Shown: positions 8,579 through 17,697 of the stretch, piece after piece
Layout: the number at the start of each line of letters is the position of its first letter
How positions within the stretch are numbered: position 1 is the first letter of the stretch
From: Pseudomonas viridiflava
GTDB taxonomy: Bacteria; Pseudomonadota; Gammaproteobacteria; Pseudomonadales; Pseudomonadaceae
Assembly: GCF_900583165.1 (NCBI RefSeq)
Contig: NZ_UTKY01000024.1
Span: 62,001 to 126,000 of the forward strand
Direction of reading: 5' to 3'
DNA length: 64,000 bases
Program-made: the position numbers and the translations under genes
Notes under the pieces: model-generated
The model's input: only the letters and a program-made list of their open reading frames with translations
The model's database searches: none
What the model was told of the DNA's origin: nothing

Positions 8579-10176
8579 TCTGTGTCGGAGGCTGCGCAGG
8601 TCGACAGGCGTTCTGGTTTACGCCCGCTAGCCAGGTAATCAGCGACTTTGTCGTTTACGCAGTCCTTACCGTTATAGGAGAAAGCGACTTCGCTGAGATA
8701 AGCATCCTTGAGCAATGTCATATAGGTGTTGGGCAAGCTGTGGAAAGCGGCGAAGCCACCTGCCGAAGGCGTCTGGTCGCCGTACTCGGCCTGAACCATG
8801 ACGATACTGTCTACCTGCGCCAGGTGTCGAAGCGGTACCCCGTCCAATGCTTTGCCGGGCCAACCGGCACAATGCCTGGTGGGGAAGAAACTGCCACCCA
8901 CCGGATGCTCGACGGCAAACTGGTTTTCCTTCTCGACCCAGAAAGCCTCGCCAGGCGATACCGAATCGTTGCACATCGCAGTAAGGCGCACGGACTCCGC
9001 GGGTGTCAGTTTCAACGGCCCTGGCTCGATGCGATTCCAGGGCACCGGGTTGCGCACGGCGATGAGAAGCGCGCCCAATGCTTTAAGCGCCCGCTCATTA
9101 ACGTCGTTGTCCGGGCTGAACCGATACGCGAGCGCCTTGCCCTGTAAAGTTGCGTCGCTGATGGCAGGGGTCTCGCGGAGCCATTGGCTCAGTGCCTGTG
9201 CAGCCATCAAGTATTCCACATGATTGAACTCAAAGAGGTTAGAGCGCAGGGCCGCTCGGACTTCAGGGAGCAGTTGCGTAAATACCTTGCGTACTGCCTG
9301 TGGTTCTTCTCCCATCTGATAGGCCTGTGGGTGAGCTATAGCGACTTGCTCGAAAAATCGGCTGAAAACGCGCTCTTTTTCGGGCGCTTGAGTCAATGAG
9401 TTATTTTGGAGCGTTGTTGTCCAGTCCATATTTGAGTCGAGCACCATGCGACCGACTTGCTTGGGGTACAGCCCCGCATACCAGGCACCCAACCAAGTGC
9501 CGTAGGCATAACCAACGTAGTTGAGTTTGCTTTCATTGAGCTGAATGCGGACGAACTCCAAGTCTCGTGCGGCTTGCTCGGTATTTATGTAAGGGGCCAG
9601 GCGCTGGTTGGCGCAGCCGCGCGCCAATACTGCAGCGTTATGCTGTACCAGCTTTATGTTGGCAGGGCTGCGGTCTTCGGTTATGTCGTTTTGCGCGACA
9701 ATCACCTCGTCTGATTGACAGATCAACTGCGACGCCTGCGTGTTACCCGCGCCTCGATACGTTAAACCAATGACGTCATAAACAGTGGTGAGGCGCTGAT
9801 AACTTTCATGGCGGGTACTTTCTGCATCCATTGTCCATGCCCACGCTAAGTTGACGGCGGTCCAATCACCGGCCGCTTCGGCGCCGCCATAGTTGGTGAA
9901 TATGGCACCTTCGCGTTGTTCCGGGTGTTGGGCCGCCACACGCGTAATATCCAGATCCAATGTGCCTGCTGTGGGATTGAGGTGATCCAGCGGCACCGTA
10001 ACGATGCCACACTCTATTCTGGCCAGGAAGCTGGGTGTCAGATCTGTCCCAGGCTTCCCTGGGCAACTTTCCAACCATTTGATGCCCAACTCCGGTTGCG
10101 GTATCGCAGTACATGCGACGAGGGCCAGTAACCCGACCGCGCACAAAAGGCCATGTTTCAGTTGTATCTGAATCAT
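8572..10176 (-). CDS. Alpha/beta-hydrolase-fold lipoprotein lacking catalytic residues
   Basis: A 534-residue protein related to the tripeptidyl aminopeptidase/S33 hydrolases with a TAP-like C-terminal part. It begins with a lipoprotein signal (hydrophobic stretch, lipobox LVAC, Cys22), so it is predicted to be membrane-anchored in the periplasm. The nucleophile elbow, normally GYSYGT, reads GYAYGT with Ala224 in place of serine. The oxyanion segment (usually NPGGPGGSG) reads NYGGAEAAG, and the region expected to hold the catalytic His has none (SEVAFSYNGKDC). The C-terminal Asp environment (GDQTPSAGG) is partly kept. The frame is intact over its full length, so this looks like a pseudoenzyme rather than a decaying gene. 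It converges on garK with a 7-base overlap. Confidence 0.82.
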   Translation of the reverse strand: MIQIQLKHGLLCAVGLLALVACTAIPQPELGIKWLESCPGKPGTDLTPSFLARIECGIVTVPLDHLNPTAGTLDLDITRVAAQHPEQREGAIFTNYGGAEAAGDWTAVNLAWAWTMDAESTRHESYQRLTTVYDVIGLTYRGAGNTQASQLICQSDEVIVAQNDITEDRSPANIKLVQHNAAVLARGCANQRLAPYINTEQAARDLEFVRIQLNESKLNYVGYAYGTWLGAWYAGLYPKQVGRMVLDSNMDWTTTLQNNSLTQAPEKERVFSRFFEQVAIAHPQAYQMGEEPQAVRKVFTQLLPEVRAALRSNLFEFNHVEYLMAAQALSQWLRETPAISDATLQGKALAYRFSPDNDVNERALKALGALLIAVRNPVPWNRIEPGPLKLTPAESVRLTAMCNDSVSPGEAFWVEKENQFAVEHPVGGSFFPTRHCAGWPGKALDGVPLRHLAQVDSIVMVQAEYGDQTPSAGGFAAFHSLPNTYMTLLKDAYLSEVAFSYNGKDCVNDKVADYLASGRKPERLSTCAASDTDH

Positions 10177-10345
10177 CTTTACAGACGCACCCTATTGACT
10201 GTTGGAAGAGGGCCAGTATTACAGTCAGGGTTTTTTGGGGCTGTAAGACGCCCTTGCTGTCACGCCAGGCAAGCACTGAAAACACCGTAGGCAGGTGGTT
10301 TTCGTTAGACTGGCCTGCCACTTGTTTTTCAAAGGATGAAACACA

Positions 10346-10858
10346 ATGCACACGCCTGAACCCCATATCGTCATCCAGCGCTTTACCGAGGCCCACCTTG
10401 AGGGCGTCGCTGCGCTCTATAACGAACCTGCGGTGTGTCGACAGGTGCTGCAAATGCCTTTTCAGTCGGCTGAGTCCTGGCGCAAAAAGCTGGTGATGGA
10501 CAACGAGCGGCGCCTGCAACTGGTCGCGTTGCATGGCGGTGAAGTGATCGGCCAGTTGGGCCTTGAGCAATACCTGCGCGTTCGCCAAAGCCATGTCGGT
10601 TCGTTTGGCATGGGCGTGGCAACGGCCTGGCAGGGCAAGGGTGTGGGGTCTCGGTTGCTCGCCGCCGCGCTGGACGTGGCCGACAATTGGATGAACCTGC
10701 ACCGCGTGGAACTCACGGTGTATGCCGACAACGAAGCCGCGCAGAAGCTGTATCGCAAGTTTGGCTTCGAGGTTGAAGGTCGGCTGCGCGACTACGCCGT
10801 GCGCGATGGCAAGTATGTCGACACCGTGAGCATGGCGCGCCTGCGCACGTCGGCTTAA
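10346..10858 (+). CDS. yhhY: GNAT N-acetyltransferase, YhhY/AaaT-like
   Basis: A 170-residue GNAT acetyltransferase with the acetyl-CoA loop region WQGKGVGSRLLAAAL near residues 94-108. The following segments RVELTVYADN, LYRKFGFEVEG and DGKYVDTVSMARL match the E. coli YhhY (AaaT) pattern closely. That enzyme acetylates some L-amino acids. AAAGGATG precedes the ATG. Its TAA stop shares the TTAA palindrome with the stop of the convergent racemase gene. Confidence 0.85.
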   Translation: MHTPEPHIVIQRFTEAHLEGVAALYNEPAVCRQVLQMPFQSAESWRKKLVMDNERRLQLVALHGGEVIGQLGLEQYLRVRQSHVGSFGMGVATAWQGKGVGSRLLAAALDVADNWMNLHRVELTVYADNEAAQKLYRKFGFEVEGRLRDYAVRDGKYVDTVSMARLRTSA

Positions 10859-11547
10859 CCCTGCAAGGCAAACGCCACCGCAGCCTGCGCATGCAGCTCG
10901 GTGGTGTCCAGCAGCGGCAGGTTGCTGTGTTGCGGCTTGATCAACAGGCCGATTTCGGTACAACCGAGGATGATTGCCTGGGCGCCGCGAGCGGCCAGGG
11001 ACTCGATCACGCGCTGGTACACCTGTCGCGAGGCGTCGCTGATGACGCCCACGCACAACTCGTCATAAATGATCCGGTGCACGGCCTGGCGCTCATCCGC
11101 GTCAGGCACCAGCACGGCCAGGCCGTGGTCGGTGAGGCGGGATTTGAGAAAGTCCTGTTCCATGGTAAATGCAGTACCCAGCAAGCCCACTGTCAACGTG
11201 CCCGCCTCGACAGCGGCCCTTCCAGCTGCATCCGCGATATGCAAGAACGGAACCGACACCGCCGCCTCGATACGCGGTGCCACCCGGTGCATGGTATTGG
11301 TACACAGCACCACACACTCGGCGCCGCCGGCTTGCAGGCGGCGCGCGGCGTCTTCGAGGATCAGCGCGGCGTCGTCCCAACGCCCGGCATGCTGGGCTTG
11401 CTCCACGGGGCCGAAGTCTACGCTGTACATCACTATCTGCGCCGAGCGCAGCGGGCCGAGCTGGTCGCGTACGTGCTGGTTGATGATGCGGTAGTACTCG
11501 GCACTGGACTCCCAGCTCATACCGCCAATAAGGCCGATGGTACGCAT
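10855..11547 (-). CDS. ygeA: Aspartate/glutamate racemase-family protein, YgeA-like
   Basis: A 230-residue racemase of the aspartate/glutamate/hydantoin superfamily. Both catalytic cysteines are present: Cys82 (VVLCTNTMH) and Cys196 (ILGCTEIGLL). The opening IGLIGGMSWESSAEYY and the segment FLHIADAAGRA match E. coli YgeA, a broad-specificity amino-acid racemase. AGGAG precedes the ATG. It converges on yhhY with shared stop bases; both act on amino acids, but a shared pathway is only a guess. Confidence 0.88.
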   Translation of the reverse strand: MRTIGLIGGMSWESSAEYYRIINQHVRDQLGPLRSAQIVMYSVDFGPVEQAQHAGRWDDAALILEDAARRLQAGGAECVVLCTNTMHRVAPRIEAAVSVPFLHIADAAGRAAVEAGTLTVGLLGTAFTMEQDFLKSRLTDHGLAVLVPDADERQAVHRIIYDELCVGVISDASRQVYQRVIESLAARGAQAIILGCTEIGLLIKPQHSNLPLLDTTELHAQAAVAFALQG

Positions 11548-11721
11548 GCGATGCTCCTGACAACGAATGTCGCCTCACCTTACCCATTGGCCGGCGATTA
11601 GTCATACGCAGTTGCCGTCCAAATGACCGGAGCAGTTTGCTCACCGCTGTTATTCATACGCCATGCCCGCGCATCTGCCATGATCAAAGCTCGCAACCTG
11701 GCCCACCCAAGGAACTCCGCA

Positions 11722-12216
11722 ATGGACGATGTACAGCAATTGGGCGAGATGCTTCGTCATTACGCCGACAGCGAAGCGCACAAAAAACAGCAATTCGATG
11801 TGCAGTCGGCCCGCTGGGCGCAAAAGCTCAGTGAGCTGTTCACGCAGATCGAGCAGTGGCTTGAGCCCGTCAAGCAGGTGGGGTTGCTTGAGGTGCATCG
11901 TGAAGCCTATGTCGCCAGCGGCCCGAGCGTGCCGGTGGAGACCTCGACGTTCAAGACTGAGCGACTGCACGTGCAGATCACCGGCAAGACCGTCGAATTC
12001 GTGCCGGATGTCATGGCGGCGGGCGGGCTTATCTCAGTATCGGTGATGGGCCTCACCGCCGCGCGCCACGGCAGTATTTCGCTGGTGTTGCCGGCGGAGA
12101 AAAACGACTGGGTATGGAAGAAGACCAATGGCCTTAAAGACCCCGACACGTTTGGCTTCGATGCGAACTTCCTGGCGTCGCAGTTACAAGGGCTGATTCC
12201 TCGCGAGCGCGGTTAG
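11722..12216 (+). CDS. Conserved hypothetical protein, 164 aa
   Basis: No family was recognised. The ATG at 11722 has AAGGAACT upstream and is preferred over the longer frame that opens at 11623. The product is soluble and mainly polar. It begins with a charged helical stretch (about residues 1-50, rich in Gln, Lys and Glu), followed by a beta-rich middle (ERLHVQITGKTVEFVPDV) and a C-terminal part with paired tryptophans (NDWVWKKTN). No signal peptide or membrane segment is seen. It stands alone between the racemase and a lipoprotein gene. Confidence 0.75.
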   Translation: MDDVQQLGEMLRHYADSEAHKKQQFDVQSARWAQKLSELFTQIEQWLEPVKQVGLLEVHREAYVASGPSVPVETSTFKTERLHVQITGKTVEFVPDVMAAGGLISVSVMGLTAARHGSISLVLPAEKNDWVWKKTNGLKDPDTFGFDANFLASQLQGLIPRERG

Positions 12217-12309
12217 GCGCAAGATTCTGCTGGGCTTGCATAAGGTTAATTTCCCAGGATTGGCTATACCTACAGCTCAACGTTTCTGTGATGACCGCCA
12301 GGGAGTTCA

Positions 12310-12984
12310 ATGATGAAACCACGGGTAATAATCAGCACGCTGGGGCTCGCTGTAATCGCAATAGCCGGCTGTACCAGCAACATCACCCAGCCGGACGAAT
12401 ATTCCGGCTTTCTGTCGGACTACAGCCAACTCAAAGAGGCCAAGTCACCGTCTGGTGCCGAGGTGATGCGTTGGGTCGATCCTTCCCTGGACTTGAGTCG
12501 CTACAACGCGGTGTATATCGAGCCGACGCAGTTTTATCCCAAGCCACAGGCCACCCCCAGGATTCCCGACAGCACGCTCAACGGCATCAACACTTACTTC
12601 AGCCAGGCCCTCAAGCGCGAGCTGCAAAAATCGCTGCCCCTGGCCAGCGCTCCCGGCCCGGGCGTGATCGTGGTGCGGGCGGCAATCACGGCGGTGAACA
12701 GCAAGACCCAAGGCCTGAAGCCTTACGAGTTCGTACCCGTTGCCCTGGTCGCGGCGGCTGTGAGTACCGGCACGGGTATCCGTGACCAGGACACTACGCT
12801 GGGGACCGAAGCGCAGTTTCTCGACGGCGCCACAGGCAAAGTGCTCGCCCAGGTCGTGCGCAAAGGGACCGGCAAGCCGCTGTCAAACGATGCACAAGTG
12901 ATGAGGCCTGACGATGTAAAAAGCGTCATTGATGGCTGGGCGTCTGACCTTCATCAGTCGTATGTGAAGCTGCACAAACGCTAG
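12310..12984 (+). CDS. DUF3313-type lipoprotein
   Basis: A 224-residue predicted outer-membrane lipoprotein. It has a signal peptide with lipobox (AIAGC, Cys21), then the pattern EYSGFLSDYSQLKEA and NAVYIEPTQFYP that marks the DUF3313 family. The function of the family is not established. Two adjacent ATG codons (12310 and 12313) follow GGGAG; either could start the protein. The TAG stop shares the CTAG palindrome with the stop of the convergent DUF3829 gene. Confidence 0.85.
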   Translation: MMKPRVIISTLGLAVIAIAGCTSNITQPDEYSGFLSDYSQLKEAKSPSGAEVMRWVDPSLDLSRYNAVYIEPTQFYPKPQATPRIPDSTLNGINTYFSQALKRELQKSLPLASAPGPGVIVVRAAITAVNSKTQGLKPYEFVPVALVAAAVSTGTGIRDQDTTLGTEAQFLDGATGKVLAQVVRKGTGKPLSNDAQVMRPDDVKSVIDGWASDLHQSYVKLHKR

Positions 12985-13967
12985 AACGTATTGCGCGCCT
13001 GCCGGTTGTAATAGCTGAGCAGTGCGTCGTAGCGACGGGTGACGAGATAGTAATCGTCACTCAGTTGCTGCGGGCTCGCGTGCTCCCTCCAGTTTTTCTC
13101 CAGCGTGCGTAGCGCCGTGAGGTAGGCCTCTGCCGCGGGCGTTATGGCATACCACAGGTATGCGGCTTCCTCGTCCCGTTCTGGGGTGGTGGGCTGGCGC
13201 ATGTACGCCTTGGCGCCATCGGCCGCGTCTTGCAGTGCATCCGTGAGGGTCGCGACGGTGTGCGGCGTCAGGCGGGTATCGCGCATGCCGTGTTCGATCT
13301 GATTGACAGCCTGACGCGCTGCGATCATGTAATTGAGAATGTGCCAATGCTCATCCTGGCCGAATCGCGATGCCAGCAGGGCCAGTTGAGCCGGGCGCAC
13401 GCCCAGATCTTCTTGCTCCAGCTGGACGCGCAGCTCGCTGGATACCCGCAGGTAGTCTTCACCCTTTTTCTCCAGCTCTTGGGAAAGGTGCTTGTTCATG
13501 ACCTCGGCGACCATTTGACGAGCGTTTGGCGGTATACCGTCGACCCGATAGAGCGGTGTAATCATGTCAGCCAGTGAGGTGAATTTATTTAACTGGTAGG
13601 CGTAGACGCTCGCAAGCCCAACCAAACGGCTGCCAGGCTGCTGGCGTTCCAGCTTCAGGGTGTACAGCTGCGAACAGGCTGCTGCCTGGATAAGGCGTGG
13701 CTCGGGCTCGTTACGGTCGCCAAACTTGTCGGTGTCAGGCGCTTCGGGCTCTGTTGAGCGCGTACGGTAGTAGGCCAGGCGCGTATCGCGGTCGATGCGA
13801 TTCACACAGTCAATGATCGGCGCCAGTGCGCTAGCCGTGGCGGTGTGGGGGCTGTCGTGTTGGTCGAGCCACAGTTGCACTCGCTGCAGGGGCTTGGTGG
13901 CACCGGCCACGCCGAGCAGTCCCACGCCCAATACCAGGCTGATGGGCAGTAGCCATTTCGGGTTCAT
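12981..13967 (-). CDS. DUF3829-family protein
   Basis: A 328-residue protein with an N-terminal hydrophobic segment (residues 5-22) that is probably a membrane anchor or signal. A helical body follows with features of the DUF3829 family (YiiG-like; KFTSLADMITPLY, VNQIEHGMRDTRL, YNRQARNTF end). No function is assigned to the family. The ATG at 13967 overlaps the stop of the upstream J-domain gene by four bases (ATGA), so the two are translationally coupled and probably act together at the inner membrane. Confidence 0.78.
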   Translation of the reverse strand: MNPKWLLPISLVLGVGLLGVAGATKPLQRVQLWLDQHDSPHTATASALAPIIDCVNRIDRDTRLAYYRTRSTEPEAPDTDKFGDRNEPEPRLIQAAACSQLYTLKLERQQPGSRLVGLASVYAYQLNKFTSLADMITPLYRVDGIPPNARQMVAEVMNKHLSQELEKKGEDYLRVSSELRVQLEQEDLGVRPAQLALLASRFGQDEHWHILNYMIAARQAVNQIEHGMRDTRLTPHTVATLTDALQDAADGAKAYMRQPTTPERDEEAAYLWYAITPAAEAYLTALRTLEKNWREHASPQQLSDDYYLVTRRYDALLSYYNRQARNTF

Positions 13968-15490
13968 TGCTGGCCCTCGTGGCCATACCACTGCGCCTGG
14001 GTGGCGGGTGCCTGGCAGGCCGCATCGGTACGCGGCATGCGGCTGCACAGGCGTTCGGTCCATTGCTGCAGGCCCTGGTTGCGATTAACCAAATACTGTC
14101 GGTCGAGCAGTAACAACCCGGTATAGAGCGCAACAACACACAGTGCAAACAGCACCATGCCCAAGGTGGTTCGGCGTGGGTGCCGGACCGTCCAAGGGGT
14201 GTGGTGATGATGCAGTGAGCGCTTGATCAGGCCGGTCAGTGCCAGCGTGCCCGCCAGTGTCAGGCTGGCAACCGGGCTGAAGACATAACCCAGTGCCGCG
14301 GCCAGCACCAGTCCCGGCAACAGGTCCCGGATGGGGAGTAGATTCAATGGCAGGCGCTCGCTGACACGCTCGTCCAGCACACGGTATTGATGGGCCAGCG
14401 GTCGCCAGACCTGCCAAGCCAACCCGGCAACGACCACGGCGGCAAGAGACCACAGTATCCCGTGGCCCAACGTCGGTATCACGTGGCCGGCCAAATGGTC
14501 AGCCCTGACCAGCACGCCCACTAGGCAACTCGACACCAGCGCAACGATCCAGGGCCAAGTGTCGGTAGCCTTATCCCAGCCTTGCCAGAAATAGACCGTG
14601 CCGCCGGGCATGGCTTCGGCGATCGCCACGTGGTCGGCATAAATATCGGCGCTTAGGGTCTGGCAGGCTTTCCAGTCGTCTTCATTGAAACGCTGGGCGA
14701 ATGCGCGTCGCGCGGCCAGACTCATCGGCGCCAGCAGCAGGCGTGCGGCGCGTTGTTGGGGGGTGAAGGGCGGTTCGGCGGCCAAGGCCCGTTGCTGGGC
14801 GATAAACACCGGCCCCTGCTGACGCCGTAACAGCAGTGCCCAATCGCCCGCCGGGCAACTGTGCCCGGCCCCCCCGTGCCAATCCTGGCCAGTACAGACT
14901 GCATCAAACACGGCGCTGGACCAGTAATGACTCTGGGCCAGCAGCCTTGCCAGCCACTGGTTGAACCACTCGGCATGGGGATGATTGTTCACCCAGGCAT
15001 GCCTATCGCGCGCAGCGTAGGCGGCCAGGAATGCTGTCTCGTCGTGCTGCTCAAGGGCCTGGCGCAACGGTTGCTGCAAGGCAGCCCGGTGTTGGCGCTC
15101 AAGGGTTTCGATCAGCGCGGCAGGCAGTTCCAGGCGCTGCCAGGCCGTCAGCCAGTTGAACGTCTCGAACGCCCAGCGCGTGTCGGCGGTATCGAGCTCG
15201 CCTTCGACACTGCGATGCAGCAGGTGGATCTCGAAAAACAGCGCAGTACCGTCCGCCATGGCCGCTTGATAGCGTTGTTCGAGGGTTTCGCCCACGTCGT
15301 CGACGACTGTTTCGACCGCTTCCTGAGGTTGCGCACTCCATTCCAGCGCCGCCTCATAGGCTTCTCGCAGGCGCTGGAACGCCTCGGGATCGTCATCCGG
15401 GCGGTTTTTTTTCAGCAACGCCGCGTAGTTGCGCTTAATCGTGCGGCTGTCGGCATCCGGTGCCAGTCCAAGGACATTCCAGCAATTCAT
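13964..15490 (-). CDS. J-domain-like membrane protein
   Basis: A 508-residue protein with a J-like domain at residues 2-52 (CWNVLGLAPDADSRTIKRNY...EAFQRLREAYEAAL). The HPD tripeptide that stimulates DnaK in true J-proteins reads RPD here (KKNRPDDDPEAF), as in a family of pseudomonad J-domain proteins. A long central region without recognised domains follows, and then about six hydrophobic segments in the last 220 residues, so it is an inner-membrane protein with a cytoplasmic N-terminus. It is the first gene of a two-gene unit with the DUF3829 gene. Confidence 0.78.
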   Translation of the reverse strand: MNCWNVLGLAPDADSRTIKRNYAALLKKNRPDDDPEAFQRLREAYEAALEWSAQPQEAVETVVDDVGETLEQRYQAAMADGTALFFEIHLLHRSVEGELDTADTRWAFETFNWLTAWQRLELPAALIETLERQHRAALQQPLRQALEQHDETAFLAAYAARDRHAWVNNHPHAEWFNQWLARLLAQSHYWSSAVFDAVCTGQDWHGGAGHSCPAGDWALLLRRQQGPVFIAQQRALAAEPPFTPQQRAARLLLAPMSLAARRAFAQRFNEDDWKACQTLSADIYADHVAIAEAMPGGTVYFWQGWDKATDTWPWIVALVSSCLVGVLVRADHLAGHVIPTLGHGILWSLAAVVVAGLAWQVWRPLAHQYRVLDERVSERLPLNLLPIRDLLPGLVLAAALGYVFSPVASLTLAGTLALTGLIKRSLHHHHTPWTVRHPRRTTLGMVLFALCVVALYTGLLLLDRQYLVNRNQGLQQWTERLCSRMPRTDAACQAPATQAQWYGHEGQQ

Positions 15491-15506
15491 CTTTGAGTAC
15501 CGAGCC

Positions 15507-16907
15507 TCACTTCAGTGGCGTCAACGCTGGCAGCTTCCATTCACCATTAACGGCTTCAGGCTTGGGCAAGTAGATGCGCAGTACGGTATAAAACGGGCCC
15601 GGGGGTGCCGGCAACCAGTTGCTTTGCTCGGCTTTGGGTGGCTCGTGGTGCTGCAATGCCAGGGTCAGGCCGCCATCCGCATCGCGCTTGAGGTTGGGCA
15701 GCATCCGCGAATTGATCAGATAACGTTTCTGGTGGTTAGGCACCAACTGTCTACGCTTGGCGTCGTACATCGTCAGCGACCAGAACGCATCGGCCGGTGG
15801 CAGTTGGTCTTTGGCGAAATGCACGGTGTAGCTGTGACGGGCGCCGTTAGCCGGTTTGCCTTCGCTGTCAACGCGGTAATCGAGGTGCACGGCTTCGTCG
15901 CTGGAGTTGCCGAAAATCCCCAGGTCTGCGCCAGCGTAGCGGTACAGGTAGTTGTTCTTCAGGCGGTCACGGCTGCCGAACAGGTCGCCATGGGACACTT
16001 GATGGGTGTCGATCTTGTCCTTCTTGAACGCGGCAAACTCGGCGCGGCCATCGGCGATCCCGTCTTCGAGGGCCTTGCGTTGTTCGCCGGTCAATTGATT
16101 GACCTTGAACGGCGCGCCAGGCGCGATGCCGATCTTAGCGAACCGGGCCAGCAGGTCCTTTTCACTGTCCTGTGGCGCAGCAAAGGCGAGCATGAAGTTG
16201 AGGTAGCGGAACAGCTGCGGGCCTTCGGTCATGGTGGCCGTGGGCTTGGGCCACTCGATCTTCGGTGGCGCCGCCGGGGCGGGCTGTTTCACGTAAGCGC
16301 TAAGCGGCTGCACTTTATAGCCATTCTGGATCTGTTTGACCTTGTTCAGGTCCTTTTCGTCAAACAACTGCGTGCGGTACAGCGCGTAGGCAATGTTGCT
16401 TTCGCTGTAGATAACGCGGTCAATATCCACCGGTTGCTGACCCTTCCAGTCAGGCCCGGCAATCATGTAGTGGCCGCCATTGTTGCCGGTGCTGCGGGTA
16501 CCCAGGTAGGCGATGTTCTGCGTATAGAGGTCGACCAACTGCACTGAGTAATAGCGGTTGTCTTCGATCTTTGGCAGCGTCAGGACCAGCGGCTCCTTGC
16601 GCAGGTCCATCCACACGAACGAGTAGGGCGTGTCAGCGTTCGGCGTAGGGAGTGCGGTGTCCTTGGGGGTCAACACCTGTGCGGTGTTGCCGATCCGGTT
16701 GAACGGCGCCTTGAAACTGGCACCGCCCTTGTCAACGGCCTGGGTGTAGAGCGTCTTGTACATGGCCACCACTGGATAGCCATACAAATACGCTTCCTTG
16801 GCAATGGCTCGAGCTTCGGCAGGGGTGGCCGTAAAGTCGGCCAAGGCACCGGTACTCATCAGTAACGAGAGGCTCGCCAACAGCAGGCGCGTCGGTTTTC
16901 CAATCAT
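15507..16907 (-). CDS. DUF1254/DUF1214 exported protein
   Basis: A 466-residue protein with a cleavable signal peptide (residues 1-23, ending ALA-DF). An N-terminal DUF1254 domain (AYLYGYPVVAMYKTLY, PTPNADTPYSFVWMDLR) and a C-terminal DUF1214 domain (AFWSLTMYDAKRRQLVPN, NWLPAPPGPFYTVLRIYLP) are visible. Members are periplasmic or secreted and of unknown biochemical role. AAGGACG precedes the ATG. The gene reads away from the RR gene on the same strand and looks monocistronic. Confidence 0.88.
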   Translation of the reverse strand: MIGKPTRLLLASLSLLMSTGALADFTATPAEARAIAKEAYLYGYPVVAMYKTLYTQAVDKGGASFKAPFNRIGNTAQVLTPKDTALPTPNADTPYSFVWMDLRKEPLVLTLPKIEDNRYYSVQLVDLYTQNIAYLGTRSTGNNGGHYMIAGPDWKGQQPVDIDRVIYSESNIAYALYRTQLFDEKDLNKVKQIQNGYKVQPLSAYVKQPAPAAPPKIEWPKPTATMTEGPQLFRYLNFMLAFAAPQDSEKDLLARFAKIGIAPGAPFKVNQLTGEQRKALEDGIADGRAEFAAFKKDKIDTHQVSHGDLFGSRDRLKNNYLYRYAGADLGIFGNSSDEAVHLDYRVDSEGKPANGARHSYTVHFAKDQLPPADAFWSLTMYDAKRRQLVPNHQKRYLINSRMLPNLKRDADGGLTLALQHHEPPKAEQSNWLPAPPGPFYTVLRIYLPKPEAVNGEWKLPALTPLK

Positions 16908-17098
16908 GTTGTTGCGTCCTTCCAGAGATCTTGTAGAGGGCGTGAAGTAAGGCGCCGAGTTTCCAGTTTTATGGGCCGCACGTCACGTTAATCTCGGCGG
17001 GCGAGATAAGTCGTGACGAGGCTGTACTCGGGGAGGTATTGGCATGTGAGCATACAGGGGGAGGGCCGCCCGGATTGGACGGCGAGCCAAACAGGCAG

Positions 17099-17464
17099 TC
17101 AGGCGGCAGGCAGCATGGATTTGACTTTGTCGCGTAATTGATCGATCGAAAATGGCTTGGCGATGACCTGCATACCGGCCGGCACATCGATATTTTCGGC
17201 ATAGCCGCTGGCAAACAGGATGGGCAGGGTGGGCCGCAGCTCTCGCACTTTGCTTGCCAATTGCTTGCCGTCCATGTCCGGCAGGCCGACGTCCGTCATC
17301 ATCAGGTCAATGGTTTGATCATCGTTCTGCACCACTGCCAGCGCCTCTTCGGCATCCGCGGCTTCAAGTACGCTGAATTCCAATTCCTCCAGGACATCGA
17401 CGATGAGCATGCGCACAATGGCATCGTCTTCAACGACAAGAATGGTGGAGGTGACTGCGGACAT
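17099..17464 (-). CDS. Single-domain response regulator
   Basis: A 121-residue stand-alone receiver domain. Acidic pair Glu12-Asp13-Asp14, phospho-acceptor Asp58 (MMTDVGLPDMDG) and the C-terminal Lys of IAKPFS are present. There is no output domain, so it must work by protein interaction or as a phosphate shuttle. The ATG at 17464 is chosen because the receiver fold starts there and GGGAA lies upstream; longer frames have no plausible N-terminus. It is divergent from the hybrid kinase gene at 17698, its probable partner. Confidence 0.88.
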   Translation of the reverse strand: MSAVTSTILVVEDDAIVRMLIVDVLEELEFSVLEAADAEEALAVVQNDDQTIDLMMTDVGLPDMDGKQLASKVRELRPTLPILFASGYAENIDVPAGMQVIAKPFSIDQLRDKVKSMLPAA

Positions 17465-17697
17465 AAATGGAATTCCCAAAAAAGGCGAGAGGTACAGGCG
17501 GCTGTTCAAACCGGCCTCTTCCATGAGTAAGCGCGGACTCCCGACAAGTTCCCGCCGACCGTAAAAACAATGCAATAAGAAAGATCCGAGAGAATAGCGT
17601 GTTCTGCGGTAGGAATCTGTACAAAACGGTTTCAGAAAAATGGTCTTGCCTGCCACTTTGGGGCAAACTCCCGGTTTTTCCAACATTTGGCCAAGGC

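Noticed and set aside
9866..11056. 396-codon open frame spanning the hydrolase and yhhY genes in antisense
   Set aside because: It crosses two well-supported genes and an intergenic gap, and its translation is low-complexity.
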